A stretch of 64,000 nt of DNA from the NCBI GenBank assembly GCA_035535015.1, contig DATLQU010000040.1:21946-85945 (forward strand), in the 5' to 3' direction. The position numbers and the translations under genes are program-made. Below the pieces are notes generated by a model. It worked only from the letters and a program-made list of their open reading frames with translations, had not been told where the DNA came from and did no database searches. This document shows, piece after piece, positions 8,425 to 15,000 of the stretch (position 1 is its first letter; every line of letters starts with the position of its first letter). This stretch comes from Palsa-661 sp035535015. GTDB taxonomy: Bacteria; Actinomycetota; Acidimicrobiia; Acidimicrobiales; UBA8190.

Positions 8425-9677
8425 AGGAGGTTCGCCTCGCCTACGGCCGGCACGGCCTGCCGGCCCGGCTCCCCGACGAGGCCGTCGTGATCAGCCCCAC
8501 CGAACTTCCGGGCCTGGCCGACGAACCACAGGCCGTCCTCGACGCCCTCCGGACGCCGACGGCGGGGCCGCCGCTGGCCGACCTGATCGGCGGCCGGTCG
8601 CGCGTGGCCGTCGTCTTCCCGGATCTCACCCGGCCCATGCCCAACCGGACGGTCCTGCCGCCGCTGCTGGCCGAACTCGAACGCCTGGGAGCGGGGCCCG
8701 ACCGGGTCACCCTGCTCTGCGCCACCGGCAGCCACCGGCAGGCGACCCCGTCGGAGATGGCCGAACTGGTGGGCGCCGAGATCCTCGACCGCTACGGCGT
8801 CCACGACCACCGGGCCGACGACGGCGCCCACCGCCCCGTGGGTCTGGTCGACGGCGTCCCGGTGCTGATCGATCCCCGCTACCTCGAGGCCGACGTCCGG
8901 ATCCTGACCGGTTTCGTGGAGCCGCACTTCTTCGCCGGATTCAGCGGCGGCCCGAAGGGGGTCTGCCCGGGCCTGGCCGCCGGCGCCACCATCCTCGAAG
9001 CCCACAGCCCGGCCCGGATCGCCGACGACAGGGCCACCTGGCTCGTCACCGAGGGGAACCCGGTCCACGACTTCGTCCGCGCCGCGGTGTCCCTGGCCCC
9101 GCCCAGTCTGTCGATCGACGTGGCCATCAACAGCCGCCGCCAACTGACCGCCGTCTTCGCCGGCCCCCTACCCGACGGCCACCGCGCCGCCTGTGCCTTC
9201 GTGCAGAGCTCGGCCGTCCAACGCGTGGAGGGCCGCTTCGACGTCGTCCTCTCCACCAACGCCGGCTACCCGCTCGACCGGAACCTCTACCAGTCGGTGA
9301 AGGGCATGGCGGCGGCCGAACGGCTGGTGACCGAGGGCGGCACCGTGGTGATGGCCGCCGCCTGCGTGGACGGCCTTCCCGCCGCCGGCGCCTTCGCCCG
9401 GCTGCTGGACCAGGCCCCGGACAGAGAGGCTCTGGCCGACCGGTCGGGTGTCTCCGAAGCCGACCGCTGGCAGGTCCAGGTCCTCGGCCGGATCCTTCGA
9501 CGGGCCGACGTCTGGCTGCACACCGACGGCCTCGACGACGACGAGGTCCGCGCCGCCCATCTCCGGCCGGTGGCCGACGTGTCCGAGGCCGTGGCCGAGG
9601 CGCTGGCGGCGGCCGGACCGCGGGCCCGGTTGGCCGTCTTACCGCAGGGCCCGCTCACCGTGGTCACCGCTGACTGA
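8421..9677 (+). CDS. LarA-like nickel-pincer racemase/epimerase
   Basis: 418 residues from a GTG overlapping the kinase stop. Hallmarks of LarA (DUF2088): DLTRP at 69-73, ATGSHR with H105, EPHFFAGFSGGPKG with H169 and K179, and H195. These correspond to the catalytic histidines, the pincer-attaching lysine and the nickel ligand of lactate racemase, so the enzyme looks functional. Homologues epimerise 2-hydroxyacids, including lactate, malate and D-gluconate. No larB, larC or larE cofactor genes lie in the window, so they must be elsewhere if the enzyme is active. Context with an aldose dehydrogenase and sugar kinase favours an aldonate over lactate. Confidence 0.82.
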   Translation: MKEVRLAYGRHGLPARLPDEAVVISPTELPGLADEPQAVLDALRTPTAGPPLADLIGGRSRVAVVFPDLTRPMPNRTVLPPLLAELERLGAGPDRVTLLCATGSHRQATPSEMAELVGAEILDRYGVHDHRADDGAHRPVGLVDGVPVLIDPRYLEADVRILTGFVEPHFFAGFSGGPKGVCPGLAAGATILEAHSPARIADDRATWLVTEGNPVHDFVRAAVSLAPPSLSIDVAINSRRQLTAVFAGPLPDGHRAACAFVQSSAVQRVEGRFDVVLSTNAGYPLDRNLYQSVKGMAAAERLVTEGGTVVMAAACVDGLPAAGAFARLLDQAPDREALADRSGVSEADRWQVQVLGRILRRADVWLHTDGLDDDEVRAAHLRPVADVSEAVAEALAAAGPRARLAVLPQGPLTVVTAD

Positions 9678-9738
9678 CGGCCATGTCAGGGATTAGCGTG
9701 GCGCAGCTATGAGGGACCCGCTTGTAGGGGAGCAGGCG

Positions 9739-11937
9739 ATGTTCGAGGGTGAACAACCCCTCTTCAGTTTCGTCGTCCCCGACGAGCTGCTGGCCGAAGC
9801 GGTGAGCAAGAGTCGCGACAAAGAGGCGGTGGCCGACGTGGCCATGATGCCGGGCACGGGCGAGGGAAAGCCGCCCCCCCTGCTCGGCATCCTCCGCCAG
9901 GGCGGCTTCTCCCCGTTGGTGCTTCTCACCGCCGCCACCTTGGTCACCGGCACCATCACCAACGGGCTCGGCATCCTGGGACCGGAGATCAAGAGCTCGT
10001 TCCACCTGTCCGACGCCGGCCTGGGCGCCGTCTTCTTCGTGGGGGCGGTGGCCCAGATCGCCTGGGGCATGCCGGTGGCCGTCTTCGCCGACCGCGGCAG
10101 TCGCCGCAACGTGGCCGCCGTCACCCTGCTCATCTTCTCGGCCACCGTGCCCTTCATGGCCCTGGTCCACAACGTCTGGCCCTTCGTCTTTCTCTATCTG
10201 TTGGCCGCCGTGGGACTCGGGACGAGCGACACCGTCCACAACGCCTACCTGGCCGACGCCTATCCGACCCAGGGTCGGGCCCGGGTCTTCACCTGGCACC
10301 AGATGGGCGACCCCGTCTCCCAGACGGTGGGGATCCTCCTGGTCGGCTACATCGCCGCCGCCACCCACAACTGGCGCTGGGCCCTCGGGCTGTCCATCGT
10401 GGGCATCCCCATCGCCATCGCCACCTTCTTCATCCGGGAGCCCGAGAAGGGGGCCAACGAGTCCAGCCACATCCTGAAGGCCGCCGGCATGGACATCGGC
10501 GGCGAACAGGAACATGCCCCCAAGGTGCTGCTCGGTTCGGCCGTGACCCGGCTGCTGCGGATCCGGTCGCTCTACTACGAGCTGGTCTCGGTGGCCATCC
10601 TCGGCTTCGCCGGCACCGGCATCCCGCTGTTCGGCTCGCTGTACTTCCAGCGCCACTGGCACCTGGGGGTGGCCCACCGGGCCGACGTCTTCTCCATCAT
10701 CGGCCTGTCGGCCTTCCTCGGCCTGCCCGTGGTCTACCTGGTGGGTGACCGGCTCTTCCGCCGGGCCCCGGAGAAGCCGCTCGTGGTGGCGAGCGTCTGC
10801 ATCGCCGTCTTCGGCGGCCTCTACAGCCTGTCGCTCTACATGCCCCACCTCTGGATGGTGGTGGTGCTGCAGTTCCTGGCCCAGGCGGCGGTGGCTCCGC
10901 TGTCCATCTGCATCTTCCAGACCCTGGCGGCCACCGCCCCGCCCGAGATGCGGGCCATCTGCTTCGGTCTCTTCGGCGTCTACGCCCTCGTCTTCGGCGG
11001 CTTCGCCGGAGGCATCGTGCTCGGTGCCATCAGTGATGCCAGCAACGTCACCACGGCGCTCACCTTCATCGGTCCCGTCTGTTTCGTGGGGGGGATCCTT
11101 CTCTTCGTCGGCTCACGGTTCGTCCGCCGTGACATCACCCTGGTCATCGAGGACGTGCTCGAGCGCTACGCCGAGGGCAAGCGGCGCAAGGCGGGCGGGG
11201 CCATCCCGGCGCTGCAGATCCACAACCTCGACTTCTACTACGGCAGCCAGCAGGTGCTCTTCGACATCAACCTCGAGGTTCCCGAGGGCGAGACCGTGGC
11301 CCTGTTGGGGACGAACGGCGCCGGCAAGAGCACGCTGCTGCGGGCCGTCTCCGGGCTCGACCATCCCCATCGGGGGGTGATCCGGATCTTCGGCGCCAAC
11401 TGCACCTACCTGGAGCCGGAACAGATCATCGACCAGCATGTGGCGTTGCTGGTGGGCGGAAAGATGACCTTCCCCGGCCTGACCGTCCGGGAGAACCTGC
11501 GGGTGGGGGAGTACTCCTTGCGCCGGCAGGGGCCCCGCTGGCGGGCCGCGCTCGACGAGGCCGTGGCCACCTTCCCCGAACTCGAAGCCCGCCTCGACCA
11601 GCCGGCCGGCACCCTCTCGGGCGGGGAGCAGCAGATGCTGGCTCTGGCCCGGGTGATGATGACCACCCCCAAGCTGCTCATGATCGACGAACTGGCGTTG
11701 GGCCTGGCCCCGCTCACCGTGGACCGGCTGATGGCCATCGTCCGCCGGGTGAACGCCGACGGCGCCACCGTCATCTTGGTGGAGCAGAGCGTCAACCGGG
11801 CCATGAGCCTGGCCCGGCACGCCTTCTTCTTGGAACGGGGCGAGGTCCGCTTCGACGGTCCCACGGCCGAACTGCTCGATCGGAACGATCTCCTGCGACC
11901 GGTCTTCCTCACGGGTGCCGCCGCGGCCACGGACTGA
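9739..11937 (+). CDS. MFS transporter-LivF ATPase fusion protein
   Basis: 732 residues from ATG 9739, chosen because AGGGGAG lies six bases upstream; ATG 9709 adds ten residues. Residues about 50-455 form a 12-helix major facilitator domain with an intact loop region (FADRGSRR). After a charged linker, residues about 485-730 are a LivF-type ABC ATPase with Walker A GTNGAGKST, signature LSGGEQQM and Walker B LLMIDELALGLAP. LivF normally is a free subunit of HAAT importers. Here it is tethered to a membrane domain that is itself a transporter fold, followed by fused LivHM and LivG. Whether the MFS part transports or only anchors is unknown. Confidence 0.88.
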   Translation: MFEGEQPLFSFVVPDELLAEAVSKSRDKEAVADVAMMPGTGEGKPPPLLGILRQGGFSPLVLLTAATLVTGTITNGLGILGPEIKSSFHLSDAGLGAVFFVGAVAQIAWGMPVAVFADRGSRRNVAAVTLLIFSATVPFMALVHNVWPFVFLYLLAAVGLGTSDTVHNAYLADAYPTQGRARVFTWHQMGDPVSQTVGILLVGYIAAATHNWRWALGLSIVGIPIAIATFFIREPEKGANESSHILKAAGMDIGGEQEHAPKVLLGSAVTRLLRIRSLYYELVSVAILGFAGTGIPLFGSLYFQRHWHLGVAHRADVFSIIGLSAFLGLPVVYLVGDRLFRRAPEKPLVVASVCIAVFGGLYSLSLYMPHLWMVVVLQFLAQAAVAPLSICIFQTLAATAPPEMRAICFGLFGVYALVFGGFAGGIVLGAISDASNVTTALTFIGPVCFVGGILLFVGSRFVRRDITLVIEDVLERYAEGKRRKAGGAIPALQIHNLDFYYGSQQVLFDINLEVPEGETVALLGTNGAGKSTLLRAVSGLDHPHRGVIRIFGANCTYLEPEQIIDQHVALLVGGKMTFPGLTVRENLRVGEYSLRRQGPRWRAALDEAVATFPELEARLDQPAGTLSGGEQQMLALARVMMTTPKLLMIDELALGLAPLTVDRLMAIVRRVNADGATVILVEQSVNRAMSLARHAFFLERGEVRFDGPTAELLDRNDLLRPVFLTGAAAATD

Positions 11938-11943
11938 GTCTCG

Positions 11944-13941
11944 GTGTCCCTGCCCCCGTCCATCATCCTCGAGGGCGCCATCCTCGGTCTCGACTACGGC
12001 CTGCTGGCCGTGGGCCTCGTCCTCATCTACCGGACCAGCCGGGTGGTCAACTTCGCCCAGGGCCAGCTGGGCGTGGTGGCGGCGGTCTTCCTGGTGAAGC
12101 TCTTCTACGACTTCGGCTTCAACTACTGGGTGGCCCTGGTCATCTCCGTGGCCCTGGCCGCCGCCGTCGGGGCGCTGTCCGAGCTGGTGCTGCGCCGTCT
12201 GTTCAACCGGCCCCGGGTGATGGTGATGGTGGCCACCATCGGCTTGTCCCAGGTGCTGTTCCTGTTCACCGTCTTTCCCTTCATCCGGCCCAAGAAGCTG
12301 TTCCAGGCCTTCCCTGTGCCCATCGACTGGACCTTCCACGTGGGCACCTTCCTCTTCTCCCCCGGCGATGTCCTCACCTTGATGGTGGCGCCGGTGGTGG
12401 TCCTGGCGTTGGCCGCCTTCATCCGGTTCTCGTCGTGGGGACTGGCCATGCGGGCCATGGCCGAGAACGCCGAGTCGGCCCGGCTGTCGGGGATCTGGGT
12501 CCGGCGGACCTCCACCGTGGCCTGGACCCTGGCCGGAGCCCTGTCGGCCGTCACCGCCGTGCTGGCCTCGCCCAGTCAGACGAGCGCGCTGACCGAGGTG
12601 CTCAGCCCCGACCTGCTGCTCCTGGCCCTGCTGGCGGCGCTGATCGGCGGGATGGTCAGCCTTCCCGTCGCCTTCCTGGCCGGCATCGGCGTGGGCGTCG
12701 TCCTCGACGTCCTGCAGTGGAACATCACCAACCCCTCGTCGGGGCCGGCCACGGTCGAGCTCATCCTCTTCGTCCTGCTCCAGGGGGCCCTGCTCGTCCG
12801 GGCCGCCTCTCTGCAGAAGGGGGCCCGCGTGGGCGAACGGTCGTCATGGGCCATGGGGACCGCCGCCTTCCGACGAACGACCAAGGCGCTGCGAAAGACT
12901 GTCGGCTCCACCGGCGTGGGGGCGAGTCTTCTGCTCGTGGCCCTGCTGCCGTTCTTCGTGGGCGTGGGCCATTCGTTCCTGATGTCCCAGATCTGCATCT
13001 ACGGGGTGATCGCCCTGTCGTTGACCGTGCTCACCGGATGGTCGGGCCAGGTCTCTCTGGGCCAGTTCGGTTTCGTGGCCGTCGGCGGCGACATCGCCTC
13101 CCACATCGGATCGGGCCTGCCCCTGATCGTGCTGCTCCCCGTGGCCGGCCTGGCCACCGCCGTGGTCTCGGTCCTGGTCGGACTGACGGCCCTGCGTATC
13201 CGAGGTCTCTACCTGGCCGTGAGCACTTTGGGCTTCGCCCTGTTCATGCAGACGTCGGTTCTGGCCACGCCCTGCTTCAGCGTGCCGTTGCTCCACAAGC
13301 AGATCTGCTCCGGCCTGCCCAACCCCCAGTCCACCCTGCTCTCCCGGCCCTCGCTCTTCGGACTCAGCCTGAACTCGGAACCGGCTTTCGCCTGGTTCTC
13401 CCTCGGTGTTCTCGTCGTCTCGGTGGTCATGGTCCGGATCTGGCGCGACCGGGGAATCGCCCGCCGGTTGATCGCCGTGCGCGACAACGAGATCGCCGCC
13501 GGCTCGGCCGGCATCCCCGTGGTCCGGACCAAGCTCCTGGCCTTCGCCCTGTCGGGCTTCATGGCCGGCTACGCCGGCGTCTGCCTGGCGTTCGCCACCG
13601 AACGGATCAGCACCAACACCTTCGACCCGACCTTCTCCATCCTGGTCGTCTCCATGGTGGTCATCGGCGGCCTCGATTCGATCCCCGGGGCGCTGCTCGG
13701 CGCGCTCTACCTCGAAGGTCTGCCCGCCATCTTCGGCTCCACCCCGACGGTCGAGTTCTTGACGAGCGGGGTGGGGCTTCTGGCCTTCATCCTCTACCTG
13801 CCCGGTGGCCTGGCCCAACTGCTCCACAGTTTCGGCGATCTCGTCTCCGACGGCGTGGCCCAGCTCCAGACCCGGCGCCCGGACGCTCTCGACGGTCGAC
13901 CAGGCGCGCACGGTGTGCCCCTGGACAAGGTGTTCCCATGA
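11944..13941 (+). CDS. Fused LivH-LivM permease of a HAAT-type ABC importer
   Basis: 665 residues from GTG 11944, six bases after the preceding stop. The N-terminal half (about 1-290) is LivH-like with LIYRTSRVVNFAQGQLG; the C-terminal half (about 320-635) is LivM-like with TGWSGQVSLGQFGFVAVGG and the RDNEIAAGSAG loop. Many membrane helices occur in each half. Fusion gives both pore subunits in one chain. The gene ends inside the first units of the 17-bp repeat ladder, and its last residues (DKVFP) are encoded by that repeat. Substrates of HAAT importers include branched-chain amino acids, amides and other organic acids. Confidence 0.88.
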   Translation: MSLPPSIILEGAILGLDYGLLAVGLVLIYRTSRVVNFAQGQLGVVAAVFLVKLFYDFGFNYWVALVISVALAAAVGALSELVLRRLFNRPRVMVMVATIGLSQVLFLFTVFPFIRPKKLFQAFPVPIDWTFHVGTFLFSPGDVLTLMVAPVVVLALAAFIRFSSWGLAMRAMAENAESARLSGIWVRRTSTVAWTLAGALSAVTAVLASPSQTSALTEVLSPDLLLLALLAALIGGMVSLPVAFLAGIGVGVVLDVLQWNITNPSSGPATVELILFVLLQGALLVRAASLQKGARVGERSSWAMGTAAFRRTTKALRKTVGSTGVGASLLLVALLPFFVGVGHSFLMSQICIYGVIALSLTVLTGWSGQVSLGQFGFVAVGGDIASHIGSGLPLIVLLPVAGLATAVVSVLVGLTALRIRGLYLAVSTLGFALFMQTSVLATPCFSVPLLHKQICSGLPNPQSTLLSRPSLFGLSLNSEPAFAWFSLGVLVVSVVMVRIWRDRGIARRLIAVRDNEIAAGSAGIPVVRTKLLAFALSGFMAGYAGVCLAFATERISTNTFDPTFSILVVSMVVIGGLDSIPGALLGALYLEGLPAIFGSTPTVEFLTSGVGLLAFILYLPGGLAQLLHSFGDLVSDGVAQLQTRRPDALDGRPGAHGVPLDKVFP

Positions 13942-14048
13942 GCACGGTGTGCCCATGAACAAGGTGTTCCCATGAGCGCGGTGTGCCCATGAACAAGGTG
14001 TTCCCATGAGCGCGGTGTTCCCATGAGCGCGGTGTTCCCATGAGCGCG
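13913..14048 (+). repeat. Eight 17-bp tandem repeats forming an ATGA stop-start ladder
   Basis: Eight head-to-tail 17-bp units (consensus GTGTTCCCATGAGCGCG, variant GTGTGCCCATGAACAAG) run from 13913, with a degenerate ninth to 14065. Units 2-8 each hold ATGA, with ATGs at 13938, 13955, 13972, 13989, 14006, 14023 and 14040. Each of the first six ATGs opens a six-codon reading frame (MSTVCP, MNKVFP, MSAVCP or MSAVFP) whose TGA overlaps the next ATG. The first TGA ends LivHM and the last ATG starts LivG. Because the unit is 18 minus 1 bases, any copy number keeps the stop-start chain in register. Confidence 0.9.
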
Positions 14049-14993
14049 GTCTTCCCCGAGAGCGGGGCGGCCGTGGCGGTGCCGGCGGCGGTGACGACGG
14101 AGAAGGGTGGGCCCGCCCGGCTCGACATCGAGGGTCTGGTGGTGGCCTTCGGCGGCCTGCAGGCCGTGGCCGGGGTGAGCCTGGCCGTGGAGGCCGGGGC
14201 CATCGTCGGGCTCATCGGGGCCAACGGGTCGGGCAAGACGACGCTGCTCGACGCCGTGTCGGGTCTCGTCTCCCCGGCGGCGGGGAAGGTTCTTTTCGAT
14301 CACGAGGATCTGGCCGACTACATCCCCGAGGAGCGGGCCCGGTTGGGGTTGGTTCGCTCCTTCCAGGACTGCCGGCTCTATCCGGAACTGTCGGTGGAGG
14401 ACACGCTGTTGTTGTGTGAAGACGCCCGGCATCGGGTCGACGTGTTGTCCACCACCTTGCAGTTGCCGTGGGCCCGGCGCGCCGAGCGGGACAAGCGCAA
14501 GGCGGTGGACCGGGTGATCGGCTCCTTCGGGCTGGAAAGGTTCCGCTATCACTCGACGGCCCATCTGTCGACGGGCACCCGCCGGGTGGTCGACCTGGCC
14601 TCCATCGTTCTGGCCGAACCCCGGCTGCTGCTGCTCGATGAGCCCACGGCCGGCATCGCCCAACGCGAGGCGGAAGCCTTCATCCCGTTGCTGCGGCGGC
14701 TGCACGAGGTGACCGACTCCACCATCCTCATCGTCGAGCACGATGTCCCCCTCGTCTTCGAGCTGTGTTCGACGGTGGTCGTCATGCAGACGGGGGAGGT
14801 GGTGGCCGCCGGTTCGCCCGACGAGGTGCGGGGCGACCCCGGCGCCCTGGCCGCTTATCTGGGGGCGAGTGACGAGGCCATCAACGTCTCGGGGCCGGCT
14901 CCGGCTTCCGGAGCATCGCCGGCACCGTCACCGTCTCCGGAAGCATCGCCGGCACCGTCACAGTCGACCCCGCCGTCGGCGCCGGGCGGGTGA
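14040..14993 (+). CDS. LivG-type ABC ATPase
   Basis: 317 residues from ATG 14040 in the last repeat unit. Walker A GANGSGKTT, signature LSTGTRR (a LivG-like variant of LSGGQ), Walker B LLLLDEPTAG and the switch histidine in IVEHD are all present. It is the second ATPase of the HAAT importer whose LivF domain is in the MFS fusion. The C-terminal 35 residues are Ala/Ser/Pro-rich low-complexity sequence encoded by a 30-bp repeat, not usual for LivG. Translation probably depends on coupling through the repeat ladder, since no free ribosome-binding site precedes it. Confidence 0.9.
   Translation: MSAVFPESGAAVAVPAAVTTEKGGPARLDIEGLVVAFGGLQAVAGVSLAVEAGAIVGLIGANGSGKTTLLDAVSGLVSPAAGKVLFDHEDLADYIPEERARLGLVRSFQDCRLYPELSVEDTLLLCEDARHRVDVLSTTLQLPWARRAERDKRKAVDRVIGSFGLERFRYHSTAHLSTGTRRVVDLASIVLAEPRLLLLDEPTAGIAQREAEAFIPLLRRLHEVTDSTILIVEHDVPLVFELCSTVVVMQTGEVVAAGSPDEVRGDPGALAAYLGASDEAINVSGPAPASGASPAPSPSPEASPAPSQSTPPSAPGG
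14905..14964 (+). repeat. Two 30-bp direct repeats in the 3' end of the LivG gene
   Basis: Two adjacent 30-bp copies (14905-14934 and 14935-14964) differ at a few positions and encode Ala/Ser/Pro-rich peptides (GASPAPS and EASPAPS). They keep frame and lengthen a disordered tail after the ATPase domain. Confidence 0.7.
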
Positions 14994-15000
14994 GGCGACG

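Noticed and set aside
8064..9673. Two long plus-strand frames over the LarA region
   Set aside because: Only one frame carries the LarA motifs, starting at 8421. The other is Pro/Arg-rich shadow sequence.
1834..9677. Firm assignment as a sulfoquinovose pathway
   Set aside because: No sulfosugar-specific isomerase or kinase, no sulfonate transporter and no diagnostic residues could be confirmed. It stays a hypothesis only.
13913..14048. CRISPR array
   Set aside because: The 17-bp units are contiguous with no spacers, lie at a gene junction and have no cas genes nearby.
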